Assembly (NCBI GenBank): GCA_029961685.1
Contig: JARWKL010000006.1
Location: forward strand, 620,001-684,000
Length of the DNA stretch: 64,000 nt
From: Aristolochia californica
Lineage: Eukaryota > Streptophyta > Magnoliopsida > Piperales > Aristolochiaceae
Direction: 5' to 3'
Shown: one piece after another, positions 34,390 through 46,814 of the stretch
Layout of the letters: each line of letters starts with the position of its first letter
Numbering within the stretch: the stretch's first letter is position 1
The notes under the pieces: model-generated
The model's database searches: none
What the model was told of the DNA's origin: nothing
Seen by the model: the letters and a program-made list of their open reading frames with translations, nothing else
Made by a program: the position numbers and the translations under genes

Positions 34390-35958
34390 TTACCTGCTCT
34401 GCATTTTCGCTTTGGGGTCGAGCAGCTCGGTACTCTGGGCTCCTGAAAACTCAAAGTGGCTCTTCACGTTGAGATCGAAGAGTTGTAAACCTGTGAAGGA
34501 AGGGACTTTCACATCATCTTCCTGCTCCCTTCCGTAAGGCTGCAGAGTTGGGATTTGATATTGATGGATCTTTTTATTGTTGTTGGGAGAGATGGGTTCC
34601 CCTGGTATCCCATCTTTTCTGTCGTGGGTCATGCTTTCCATTAGGCCTGAGAGTGCCAGATTGAAGTCTGTAAGTTGGGTTCTGGTTGATTCGAGAGTTC
34701 CTGTGCTGTTCATGCCTGATGAGAGGCTATTCTGGGCTTTCTCCAGAATCGCCTCAAGGTACTTCCCTTGAGCTTCTATTCTCATCTGTAATTTCCTTTG
34801 TACCTACAGGGAAGAAGACGGGAGTTAATGGAGGCGGAAGCTTTCAGTGTGTCACGGTCGAACATGTTAATGAACAGAACATATAGGCCTTCACCTCCAG
34901 TTGCTCTTGCAGGTTTCTTTGGACTTCAAGCTGATACCTGAGTGCCTCTGCTACCGGAATCTCTCTGTTCACCAAAATTTCACAAATTAGAAGATGAGTT
35001 GTCATTGAAGTTTAAATGGAGAACAATCGAACAGGAATTAGTAAAGATTGAGTACCCATTGTTAACCATAACGGCGGAGCTCCCGTTGCTACATGGCATG
35101 GAAGATTGCCTTTGGCTCAGCCCCTTTGAAATTCCTGCATCAATGAGACACGAACAGGTCAAACCAGTAAAACTTCAGAGAATATACTTCTGAACAAAAC
35201 TAAAAGACAATCAAGTTATTCAGCTGGGACCTTCTTTGATCTCCTCCTGGTTGTTTTCTTTCCGAGCATGCTTTCCCAATCTATATTTCTACAAATTATA
35301 ACGCAAGGTAGAAGGTTAGTAACGAGAGAGAGAGAGAGAGAGACAAGAGAGAACCAGGGGAGGAGAATGCTTACCTGCAAATGACTCTTCAAATGGTACA
35401 GTGTCAACCCCTTGAGACCCATCAATCTCAGCACCGACTTCGGTGTGGCTTCTGCAATAGGCAGAGGAAGAAGAAGACCTCAATCCGCGGTTGAATTTTC
35501 ATTGAACAATGCAGGAAAATATGGTAACTAGTAACTGCACAATACATCAGATTCAGATTTTAAAAATGGAATTAGAGAATGGCGCAGCTGCGAGAAGCGA
35601 GAAGCCCGTCCCAGACGTTCCAAAAATGGAAGCTCCCAACCATCAGCAGCAGCAGTAACCAAGAAAGGCTTCTCATGGCCGCAACATTCTCCAAAATTCC
35701 CGAAACCAGTTCTCCAATTCCCGATGCTAATGTTAACAAAATCGTAACAAACGGTTTAAAATCCAACCCCGTAGCAAAAGCAGCAGGGCCGAGTCCTGAC
35801 TTACTGTCGGGTCCCCCGAGCTTCGTCACAGCGTCGACGAATCGATCATGGAGGTCCGGCGTCCACCGCAGCCGCGGCTTCGGGTCTCTCGACAGCACCA
35901 CGCCCGTCTCGCACGAATAGCTCCCACAGCCTCTCTCCATCTGCCCAAACATCTCCAC
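34390..35958 (-). CDS. MYB-CC (GARP) transcription factor, PHL-like, 6 exons
   Basis: Exons 35958-35805, 35451-35375, 35288-35231, 35134-35056, 34964-34895 and 34803-34390 join in phase to 852 nt (283 residues, TAA). The MYB-like GARP domain spans about residues 28-85 (KPRLRWTPDLHDRF, LGGPDKATPKSVLRLMG, LTLYHLKSHLQKYRLGK). This is the single-repeat DNA-binding type of PHR1-related factors. The MYB-CC coiled coil with LHEQLE-type dimerisation sequence follows (about 128-165: EIPVAEALRYQLEVQ, LQEQLEVQRKLQMRIE). MGLKGLTLYHLK points to the PHL11-like branch, from memory. Exon 3 uses a weak donor (GAAG before GTCCCA). The stop TAA sits inside a good donor-like AGCAG/GTAAAC, so an alternative C-terminus is possible. 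Nuclear, possibly in phosphate-related regulation by family. Confidence 0.88.
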
Positions 35959-37867
35959 GTCTTCCCCCTAAACCTTCCGGAAACCATCAAAACCTCCCCT
36001 CCGATGCCATATTCCGAAACTCTTTATAGCTTTCACTTTTCTTCCCGCCGAGCTTTAACCCAACAAATCGCTGCAATTCCCGGCCTCTTTATCGGAAAAT
36101 TTGATTCGAGAATGTCGAAAAGCAAAAGGCAAAAGCCGCCGTTTCGTATGCTATTCGATAAATACAAGAAACAAAAGCGGAGGAAACCTCGGAGTTTCAA
36201 TGTGAAAGTTCCACGTTGCTTCCGTTACGCCGGGGGCTCGTGTGAAGATGACACCTCGAATTTATCTGTAAAAGCGCGGGAAGCAGATGCGATCCTCTTC
36301 TCTAATCAAAGCTTAAATCAGATTCCGAACTCCGTCCTTCGCTATCTAACACAAAAAAAAAAAGCAAGGATCCACAGTTGGAATAGAATTTCACAATCTC
36401 AGTGTCCAGGAAGAAGAAATACAGAAAGAAGACCTTAAGAAACAAAAATCTATCAAAATATTCACATATCTGGGGACTGAATCACATCGAAACTACGACG
36501 ATAACATGAGAATCGGTTAACTGTTGAAGTCATATCAAATAGTAAGGAAAATTAAAACTCAGATCAAAATTCTATACATCGGCGAGACAACAGCAGACGA
36601 ACGAATCAGAATCTCAGTTTATGAAATAGAAGAAAAGAGCAGAAATCTAAGAACGTCAGATCTGAATCTCTGAATCACCACCATGAAATGAAATCTCCAC
36701 GAAATGAAACAGGAGAAAACCAACAATCTTTCAACGTCGTGCCTCAATCTAAAGCTTATATACGAACACGAACATTTTAAATCAAAACAGAATTAAAAAA
36801 AACAGAGATCACCAGTGCTGCCACGAACACGAACATTTTTCCCCATATTTTCAGACGCTAGACTCCAGTGGGGAGAACATGGAGCAAGGAAGCGAGAGGG
36901 AACCTCCTCGGCGACGATAGAGCCGGAGAACGAATGGCGAGGCGACACGTAGGCGAAGACGACGAGAGAAGAGCTCCACGTCGGTGACAGCATGGAATAT
37001 TCCGCCGCCGCCGGCAGAAAAGAATATTCCCTTCCTGCCACGTCGGCAGGGGCTGCGGCGCGTCCGACGCGGAGTGGGTCCTGCTCGAGGACACGTTGCG
37101 GGCGCGCCGCGACAGAAGGGGGTTTATGGTGACGCAAAATATTCCCTAAGGCGTGAAAGATTAACCGAACGGGAGACTTTTTTTAGGGTCTTTTTGAACC
37201 TCTAAAATTTTTTTAATTAATATTATTTTAAAATTAATTAATAAAATAAAATAATAATCAAAATTTCTTTTTTATAAACTATTTTTTGAAATAATAATAA
37301 TTAAATTATATTTTTTCATTTCTTTTCAGATGAAAGATTCTCTGCCGTCACTACTGTTTATTAGGCGATATCAAACTGATTTGACGGGAGTTCTCGCAAG
37401 GGGAGATAATCCGAAAAACAAGACTGCAATCATGAAGAAAACGGAGACAATATCGTATTAGTCGAGCTAAATTTTCATGTAGGGAAGGATTAAGGCGAGT
37501 TGACTTGTAGAGAAGGACTGAATTCTTCTTTTCCATTGAATCTCTTCCGACTTACCCTCGATTTCGGTCGCTGAACTGGTAAGGTCTTGATCCGATTCCG
37601 TATGAGCGTAGTTTATTTTCAATTCTATTGCGGAATTGATTTGATTCAGACTCCTGCTTTCCTGCTGAAACTCCAGTTTACAGAACCTGAAATAAATGTC
37701 AAGCAATCCAAAAATGCAAGCAGCGGTTCCCCACTTTTCACCAGTTTGATGCGAAGCCAGGCCGTGTCAGACACTGCTGATGCTTTCATCAATTCGAGGC
37801 TATTCTAATCACCTGGGTGGTTTGTGCTACTGATTGACCAGAGAGCGATGCAGGATTAAAATGACCA
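35959..37867. other. Upstream region of MYB-CC and unassigned DNA
   Basis: The first few hundred bases should hold the MYB-CC promoter. A plus-strand frame to 36438 is basic and Lys/Arg-rich but matches nothing I know. A GC-rich patch (about 36850-37130) contrasts with the AT-rich DNA after 37200. No gene is called. Confidence 0.35.
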
Positions 37868-38383
37868 TGTTATAGGAAGCTCAAACAACAAACTCAATCG
37901 AACAACCACAGACTTTGTTATGGGAAACTCACGTGGAAAAACCCTCCAGCGTGAAAGAAAAAAACCACGGGGTAAATCCGAATAATTTTCCACTAATAAA
38001 AATAGGCTTACAATATCAATTACTTTAAGTTTGCCCAAACTTAAGGTTTACAAAATCATGAGAGAAAAATAATTTTCTAATTCAAACTCATTCAGAATTG
38101 AGAGATAACCAAATAAACAAAGGTTAGAGATCACCGGATATAGAAAAACACCAACTTTGGAGAAGCTTTGGAGAATCTTCTCTCTTTCCTTCCTTTCTTT
38201 TCTCCTCTTTTTTTCTTCTCTTCTTTCTCTCTCGGTCGAACGTCTTCGCGTTCTGTTTCTCTCTCGGCTTCTGCGTGTTCCCCCTTTTTAGGTTTTGTAG
38301 GACTTTATTCTATCTCTTTCACATATGAGAGATTGAGCGGTGGGGCCTACTCATGGGCTGGACCCCACCTACTAAAAGCAACA
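37868..38383 (-). repeat. 3' LTR of the old copia element
   Basis: 516 bp with a long CT-rich tract (about 38175-38260) on the plus strand. It is shorter than its partner LTR at 42425-43056. Confidence 0.85.
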
Positions 38384-41300
38384 ATCTCCCCCTCCAGACC
38401 ATGAGGAGGACCGGCTAGACTTATGCACAATTCATGTTTTTCCTTAGTCACCACTTTTGTTATCATATCTGATGATTTTTTATCAGTGTAGTTTTTCATA
38501 AGAGATAACATATCATTTTCTAACACATCTCTAATCCAGTAATACCTCAAATCAATGCGTTTTATCTTACTATGAAAAGTAGCATTCTTACTCAAGTCCA
38601 AAACACTTTGACTATCATAATGAATTGCATACCTCTTTTGTTTGAAGCCTATCTCACCCATCAACCTCTTCAACCACAACATTTCTTTACTAGCTTCAGT
38701 TGCTGCAATGTATTCAACCTCTGTTGTAGAAAGAGCAATGCATTTTTTAAGTTTAGATTGCCAAGAGATGGCTCTCCCTTGTAAAAGTGAATAAGTAACC
38801 TCACGTAGACTTTCTCCCATCTATGTCACCTACCCAATCTACATCTGTAAAACCTTCTAATATAGGTTTTGAACCACCAAAACACAAACACAATTTGCTA
38901 GATCCTTTAAGGTACTTGAGAATCCACTTAACAGCAGCTCAATGTTCTTTCCCTGGATTTTCAAGAAATCTACTGACAACACCAACTGCAAAAGAAATGT
39001 CTGGTCTAGTACATACCATAACATACATTAAACTTCCTATTGTTGAAGAGTAGAGAATCTTCTCCATGACTTCCTTTTCCTTCTCAATTGAAATACAATG
39101 TTGAGAGTTTAATTTGAAATGATTTACAAGTGGTGTACTTACCGGTTTTGCATATTTCTTGTTGAACCTCTCAAAAATCTTCTCAATGTACTTTTTTTGT
39201 GACAACCAAATTTTTTCCTTCATTGTATCACGAGAAATCCTCATGCCCAAAATTTGTTTGGCTGCACCTAAGTCCTTCATATCAAAGGACTTGCTGAGAT
39301 CCTTTTTCAACCTGTCAATCAAATTCATATCTTGCCCAACAATTAGCATATCATCAACATACAACAAAAGATTATAAAACAACCATTTAGGAACCTTTTA
39401 GAATAAACACAATGATTTGTAGATGTCCTCTTGTAGCTTTGACCCATCATAAAGGAGTCAAACTTTTTATATCATTGTCTTGGGGCTTGTTTCAACCCAT
39501 AGAGACTCGTTTTCAACTTACAAACCATATGTTATTTCCCTTTTTGTTTGAATCCTTCTAGTTGTTCCATATATATCTCCTATTCTAAGTCACCATGGAG
39601 AAATATTGTTTTGACATCAATTTGTTGAATCTCTAAGTCTAGACTAGCAACTAGACTAAGAATCAGTCTAATTGATGGCATCTTCACTATAGGTGAAAAT
39701 ATTTCTTCAAATTCAACTCCTTTCTTTTGGCTAAAACCTTTTATAACCAATCTTGCTTTGTACTTGACTTGATTATTCCCTTCGTGTTTCATTTTTAACC
39801 CATTTATTTTTCAAGGTCTTCTTACCCTTCGGCAATGTCACCAACTCAAAAGTGTGGTTCTTATGCAAAGATTTTATCTCCTCTTCCATAGCTTTCAACC
39901 ACATATTCTTGTTTTTATCTTTCAAAGCTTCTTGAAAATTTTCAGGTTCACTTGCATCAGTAAGAGTAATAAACTCATTAGAATGATATTTCTGAGAAGG
40001 AATTCTACCTTTTTGAGATCTTCTCAATTCATGTTCAGCCACCGGTTGTTCAATAGGAGTTTCTTCTTCTTCAACTTCTTGAGACGGTTCATTTAGTTGC
40101 TCCCCCAATTCAGCATCATCAGGAGTCACATCTTCATGGATAACATCATCATCTTCATTAGATTCTACACTTTCTTCAATAACTGGTGTAGGAAGAGACA
40201 CAGGAGGCAAAAAAGAGATAATATTTGGAGTACTTTGACTTTTCTCAACTTTTTCAAGGTCTTCAATGGTTTTGTCTTCATGAAAGACCACATCTCTACT
40301 TCTATGCAACTTCCTGTTCTTAGGATCCCATAATCTGTATCCGAACTTATCATTTCCATATCCAACAAAGACACATGGAATAAATTTCACATCAAGCTTT
40401 GACCTGTTTTCTTTGGGTACGTGCATAAAAGTCTTTCAACCAAATACATGCAAATGGAAATAAGAAATGTCTTTTTCTTTCCATACTCTTTGAGGAATAT
40501 CCTCTCCCAAAGGGTATGAAGGTGACAAATTTATCAAATAAAATGTAGTCCTAACAGCTTCTCCCTAATAGGGTTTAGGTAATTTAGCTGTAGAAAGCAT
40601 ACACCTTACTCTTTTCACAATGGTGTGATTCATCCTTTCAGCTACACTATTGTGTTGAGGGGTCATTGAAATTGTCAATTTATGCCTAATTCCATGTATT
40701 GAACAATAATCTTTAAATGCTCTAGAAGTATATTCACCTCCATTATCACTACTTAAGCATTTAAGTTGTTGACCTGTCTCCCTTTTAACCATGACATGAA
40801 ACCTTTGAAATATATCAAAAACTTCTCATTTGAATTTCATAGTGTAGACCCAAACCTTCCTGGTAGCATCATCTATAAAAGTAACAAAATACTCTGCACC
40901 ACCAAGAGACTTAATATCCATAGAGCATACATCAGAATAAACAAGATCTAGAATGTTTGTGTCTTTCTTATGAGCATTTCTAGCAAAGGTAAGTCTATGT
41001 TGTTTACCAAACAAACAATTATCACAAGGAGAAATTTTGATACCTTTAGGTAAAAGGTCTTTCTTTGCTAGAATCTCTAACCTTTTCTCACTCATATGTC
41101 TAAGTCTCTTATGCCATAAATTTGATGAGCTTGCTTCTAGGGTTACAGTCAAACTTTCATTAATGACTTCTACTTCAGTTTTGTAAATAGTGCATGACTT
41201 GATTCCTTTTGCTAGTATAAGTGATCCCTTAAAAAACTTCCACTTGCCATGAACAAAACGGCTCTCAAATCCCTCTTCCTCTAAAATGCATGCAGAGATT

Positions 41301-42383
41301 ATGTTAAAACGAAGATCTAGGATATACTTTACATCTCAAAGAATCATCTTGCACTCGAGGTTAGTTTTGATGACTATGTCCCCTTTTCCTTTAACTTTTG
41401 AAAAACCTGTGTTTTCCATTTTCACTGTTCCATAATCACCTGACTGAAACATAGAAAAATACTCTGCATGAGAAGTAGCATGGAAAGAAGCACCACTATC
41501 AACAATCCAACTTGTTTCAAAATCACTTGCTAAAAGAGAATCTACATCACAAGTCATAATAGCAATTTCATTATCCAACACTATTGTGTTTTCATCTTTT
41601 TCATTTTTTTTTCTTTGGCACTATATTTTCCTTCCTTCCTTTTGTGCTTTCTTGAGAAACCGACACTCACTCTTGATGTGTCCCTTCTTATGACAATAGT
41701 AGCACTCAAAATCCCTTCTTGACTTTGACTTTTCTCTAGATTTTTCTCTCTCTTGAGGTTTTCTACTTTTGCTTCTACCTGTCTTTTCAAACACCAATGC
41801 TTGAGAGTGGGAAGAACCTAGTGATTTTCTTCTTGTCTCTTCATTCAACAAGCTGCTAGTGACAAAGCTCATACTCACAATTCCATCCGGAGCGGAGTTG
41901 CTCAAAGACACCACTAAGGTTTTCCAATTATCTGACTCAATAATAAAAAGGGCTTGAAGGTCATCATCAAAAACCATCTTTATGGCTGCCAATTAATTTA
42001 CAATGCTCTTTATCTCATTGAGATGTTGTGCAATGGAACCATTGTCATTGTACTTCAAATTTACAAGCTTCCTTATGAGGAAAGCTTTATTACCAGTTGT
42101 CTTTCTCTCATATAAATTCTCTAATTTTTTCCATAATGATTTGGCTGAAGTTTCACTTGAGACATGGTGAAAAATACTATCATCCACCCATTGTCGGATA
42201 TGTCCAACTGTTTTTCTATCAAGTTTATTCTATTTTTCATCTGAAATATTTTCAGGTTTTTCCCCTTCAATGGGTGCATACAAGTCTCTGCAATACAAAT
42301 AATCTTCCATCTTTTTTTTTCCATATTATCCAATTTTCTCCATTCAAACTAACTATTCTATTAGCTGCATTTGAACTCTCCAT
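38347..42383 (-). pseudogene. Old copia gag-pol polyprotein, many breaks
   Basis: Gag begins near 42383 (MESSNAANRIV). Zinc knuckle CYYCHKKGHIKSEC lies near 41690, protease WIVDSGASFHATSH near 41490, and integrase LWHKRLRHMSEKR near 41120 with a core to about 40560. Reverse transcriptase spans about 40000-38940, with YVDDMLIVG near 39350. RNase H (IALSTTEVEYIAATEA) lies near 38720. The frame is cut into at least ten pieces by stops and frameshifts, so it is a dead element. Confidence 0.85.
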
Positions 42384-42424
42384 TAGATAAAAAACACCCC
42401 AAACAACCTAGCTCTAATACCACT

Positions 42425-43056
42425 TGTTATGGGAAGCTCAAACAACCAAACTCAATCAAACAACCACAAACTTGTTATGGGAAGCTCAAACAACCACAAC
42501 ATAAGATTTATGTGGAAAAACCCTTCAGTGTGAAGGAAAAAAATCACGGGGCAAATCTGAATAATCTTCCACTATTAAAAATGGGCTTACAATATCAATT
42601 TCTCTCAAGTTTGCACAAACTTGAGGTTTACAAAATCATGAGAAAAAAACAATTTTCTAATTCAAACTCATTCACAAGAATTGAGAGATAACCAAATAAA
42701 CAAAGGTTAGAGATCACAGGATATGGAGATTTCACAAAAAATAAGGATCTAGAGAAACACCAACTTTGGAGAGGCTTTGGAGAACCTTTTTTCTTTCTTT
42801 CCTTTCTTTTCTCCTCTCGTCTTCTTTCTCTTCTTCTTCTCTTCTTTCTCCTCTCTTCTTCTTTCTCTTCTTTCTCCTCCAGTCGAACCCCCTTTTTCTC
42901 TCTCGGCCGAACGTCTTCATGTTCTGTTTCTCTCTCGGCTTATGCGTGTTCCCCCTTTTTAGGTTTTGTGGGACTTTATTCTATCTCTCTTTCACATATG
43001 AGAGATTGAGTGGTGGGGCCCACTCATGGGTTGGACCCCACCTACTAAAAGTAACA
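42425..43056 (-). repeat. 5' LTR of the old copia element
   Basis: 632 bp; 116 bp longer than the 3' LTR. It holds a duplicated terminal segment (TGTTATGGGAAGCTCAAAC occurs at its start and again about 50 bp in) and an expanded CT-rich tract (about 42785-42880). Confidence 0.85.
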
Positions 43057-43394
43057 GATCAAAACAATTAGGGACAAAGAATCTAAAACATTGGGTTGTA
43101 GATAGGGAGAAAGATATCTGGACAGAGCGAGTGAATAGTCTCTCTTGATCTTTGGTCTCTGGTCTCACTGCGACTTCCTCGAAACGGCTAGCAAACAATG
43201 TTTCAGGGGCATTTCTGAATCTCCGTCCAATATTGTATGGCCATGGCCGTGGTTGCTTTGAGTTCGCGAAGCGTCTTTACCTTGAACGAGTAACAATGAA
43301 CTTGAATTGAAGTGAAGAATTGAATTGAACTTAAATGAATTGATTCAACTTCAACTCATCCTTGGGTGTTAATATAAACGAGTTCAAGTGCATT
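43057..43394. other. Unassigned DNA right of the old copia element
   Basis: Continuation of the sequence split by the insertion; no gene recognised. Confidence 0.3.
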
Positions 43395-44480
43395 GGAAAA
43401 CAGTTTCCAGTGTTAGTGTCCACAAATGAAAAGTATGATATAAATAAGAGAAAGAGTAACATTTTATAATATACTTAAATAGAACATATATCTAAACAGA
43501 TAATTAACCAAAATAAACATGGTCACTACACTTATAAGTGATTTAATGTGAGGTATTAGAATATATTAATATCCTAATTAATGAAAAACTACATTATATT
43601 ACTTAATGACTATATTTTATTATAAATTAATACAATAATTACGTGTGACTAGAATAAATTATTAAAAATAAATAAATAAAAATAACAAAAGCGAATATAA
43701 TAAATAAATAAATTATTTTTTAATAACATAAGATATGTTTTAACATTAAAAACCACTAATTTAATACAATAATAAAAAAATTAATATATATTTATCAATA
43801 ACATAATATATTTTTAATGTATTATTAATTAATAATATATTGTCACAAAATTTAAAACCATTAGTTTAATTAATTATAGCAATGGGATAATTAAACTAAA
43901 ATAATTTATCAAATATTTATTTTAACAATATTTTAATTATGACTATTAAATCACTAATTTAATATAATAATTATAAATAAATATATTAAATAAATAAAAA
44001 TAATTATTGTCTTCCTCAGCTGTAGGCCAGCGGGCCACAACAACGGAGGTGGCGCTCCGATGGTACGCCGAGAGTGAGAAGAGAGGGAGGCCGAGAGAGA
44101 AGAGAAGTCGGGAGGCCGAGAGGCCGAGAGGCTTTGCGACAGAGGCTCGACCTCCTGTACTCTGCGACGGAGGACGAGAGGGAGAGGAAAGGGAGGCCAA
44201 CAGGGAGGAAGGCTGCTTGGAGGGAGGGGGGAGAAAGAGAAAAAAAACTTGGCCGAAGGATCGCGGGGGGGGGGAGGAGAAACACATGACGTGCACTTTA
44301 ATTGGTCGATTCGCAAAATAGGTGTAAATCCAAATCCCCTGATTTTTGCCTGAGAGAATGAAGTAACATAATTCACTTGAAGAGTAATTCATTCTATACT
44401 AATGAAGTGACATAATTCACTTGAAGTGCATTTATCTAATGAACTAGAAATGCGGGGGGAATTCATTCCACTTTATTGTG
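43395..44480. repeat. AT-rich/purine-rich dispersed repeat, copy 2
   Basis: Diverged relative of 19180-20130, with the same order of parts. It has a TGCATTGGAAAA start, an AT-rich body with AATAACATAAGATA and TCACTAATTTAATATAAT motifs, then a purine-rich GAGAGGGAGG tract (about 44065-44280) ending in a G run. Short motifs (ATGAAGTGACATAATTCACTT) repeat near 44360 and 44402. Non-coding. Confidence 0.5.
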
Positions 44481-46721
44481 GATTAACCCCCCCCCCCCCT
44501 AAGGAAACCGAAGAGAAGTTGCAATGTGAAGTACTATTTCAGCTCATCGTGAAGCTTCAATGAAGGGATTCAAGTGGAAATCCCAATGCAGGATCATCTT
44601 AAGGTTTAGGGTTTAGGGTTATTGTTTGGGATACTACATAGAATAATAGCGAAAAACCCACAAAAATTATAAAAATTAATGACAAAAAATGAATCTAATG
44701 CATTAATACAATGTGTTCAACAATAATCCTTTGATTCAATCTCCACGTATGCATTAATATAAACTTTGACTTGAACTTCACTTATTCTGATTATGAATGT
44801 GCTAAAATGACTAGCATGGATTTGAAATTAGCCTTTACTTGATGTTTGACGAAAAGATTTGACCTCGTATTGTGTATAGCGACTTCAAGGATGGTAACAA
44901 AGTAACATAAAAAATTATTGTTTGTTGCTACGCTTCCGACAAGGTGTCAAATTTAATGATTTAAAGTGTCGAGGAAACAATTCGAGCTTTTCTTTACCGG
45001 CAAATAGAGCTCCCATGTAATTGACATTTTAGGAAATTTTCTCTAGCCATTCCAAGAGTTCTCTCTAGTTCCCCATTAGAAGGTTTACAATACACCTCTA
45101 TTTATTGGGTCGTGGGGTGGTTCAACCACCTAACCTTTTTCTCTCTTTCATCTTCTCCATCTTCCTTTGCCACCTTTTCTTTAAGGTGAAACCTTCATAT
45201 GATGCCACTTGTCACCTATGTATCACCCTTCTTGATTGGGTGGAGCTTTGTTACAAGGTAAGTGTCACCTTATTGCATATGTGGTATTTAGATGCACTTA
45301 GGTGGTGTCCTCTTTTGATTTAATCTTAGTTGTGGCCTCACACATATGCATCATCTTGATCATCGATTGGGCCTTAATCTCATTATTCGACTTCGATTTT
45401 GACCAAAACCCTAATTTTGACCATTGATCGGCCTTTTGATTAATCCTTCATACTTTGACTTTTAAGAATTAGTCTTTGACCATCGATCAACTTATGATCA
45501 ATGTAACCTAATAAAGTAACAAGTAATTCTAAATTTTTCATGCTTACCAAAAACAAAAACAAAATTTCCAAGATTTGAACCTTGATTCATCTTTCTCTAA
45601 AATTTTATGACACAATACGCTATTATTATTAAAATTTCCTTAAAAATTTAACAAAAGATCATAAATGTCATAAAATCAAAGAAAAAAAAACTAAAGTTGT
45701 AGGTCAAGTGTCGTAAACCAGATTGAACAACACAATCCTCTCTTCAATTTCTTTACCACTGTCATCCAAATCGGTAGTCTTTACAAAATTTGTAGAGAGA
45801 TTTCAATTTCAATTTTCATTTTGTAGATAAAAATTTCCTTTAATTTGTTAGCTAACAAGTTCTTTTCATTAAAAGTGAAAATTAATGGGAAATAAAATCA
45901 TAAATTCTAGATATTGGAAAGTCAATTTCTTCTTAGGGATTGGCACTAATAACCGTTTGAAATGCTAAAGAATGAATTTTACGTAGTTTTGGCCTACAAC
46001 TTATGTTCATGTTCAGTAAATTTAACAGTTGTAGATTCATTTAAGACTAAGTACAAGACGTTAAACCCTAAACCCTCAACCCTAACCTTTTGCACAATTC
46101 ATATTTTCTCTAAGTAGAATTCAATATATCTGAAAATATTTAATTTAAAATTAAATTATCCAATATAAATTGTTATTCTAAATTACATATAAATATTATG
46201 TCAAAAAATTATTTAAATAATTTTTTGTTTAAGAAATAATTACATAAATAATCAGATACTTTTTGCTTAAATCTATGTTAACGATAACAATCGTTCTTCC
46301 AAATTGTCGGCTCAACAAGCTGTGGGCGTCAGTTCTTCGTTCGACCTGGATTGGACCTTCGATCATTTTAACACCTTAGATGAAGCAAAAGTATGACACG
46401 CGTCGGTGATGATTTGACCAAATTGACGTAAACAAAAATAAATCTTTCAGACAGTTTACCATATTTAAATTGAATGGATTCATCAATGTGTCTTAAACCC
46501 CTTTTCCGATTCATTGTACCCGCACTCGGACGCAGTTTTCCATCCCTTTCATCGATTTTCTCTTTCCTGATTGCCCAAAATCCGGACAGACCGCTACAAT
46601 CCCTCCTTCTCTTAGCCGATTCTCGACTGAAAGTCAGATTTAGTCGCTGCAATTCGCGGCATACTGTAGAGGTCATTGCTAAACCCTAAAATCAGTGACT
46701 ATTTTCGCCTGAAGATCTATT
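44481..46721. other. AT-rich intergenic DNA with telomere-like motifs
   Basis: Contains a C run near 44490. Telomere-type repeats (GGTTTAGGGTTTAGGGTTA) lie at about 44602-44620, and the opposite orientation (TAAACCCTAAACCCTCAACC) at about 46062-46081. No gene is recognised between. The last 350 bases are the presumed promoter and 5' untranslated region of the next gene. Confidence 0.5.
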
Positions 46722-46814
46722 TTGGGGGTCCCCCTTTTCTTCCCTGTGAAGATCGAGTTGTATTCCGGTTGTGAAAATGGAAGTAAGCTGACAACTATTG
46801 CGGGAGACTCTTCC

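Larger units (their letters stand above)
37868..43056 (-). mobile_element. Ty1/copia retrotransposon (Tork-like), old copy
   Basis: Bounded by diverged LTRs. Flanks GACCA and GATCA suggest a target duplication with one mismatch. The primer-binding site (plus GCTCTAATACCA, about 42412-42423) differs by one base from the initiator-Met site, two bases inside the 5' LTR. A polypurine tract (GGAGGGGGAGAT) precedes the 3' LTR on the sense strand. Protease DSGASFHATS and RT YVDDMLIVG resemble Tnt1/Tork-type elements. 5189 bp. Confidence 0.88.

Noticed and set aside
35848..36438. 196-codon plus-strand frame overlapping MYB-CC exon 1 on the other strand
   Set aside because: Its first part is the shadow of the MYB-CC exon; the rest is Lys/Arg-rich with no recognisable domain or splice support.
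36793..37137. GC-rich open frames on both strands
   Set aside because: Open frames in several registers at once are expected from a GC-rich patch; no motif recognised.
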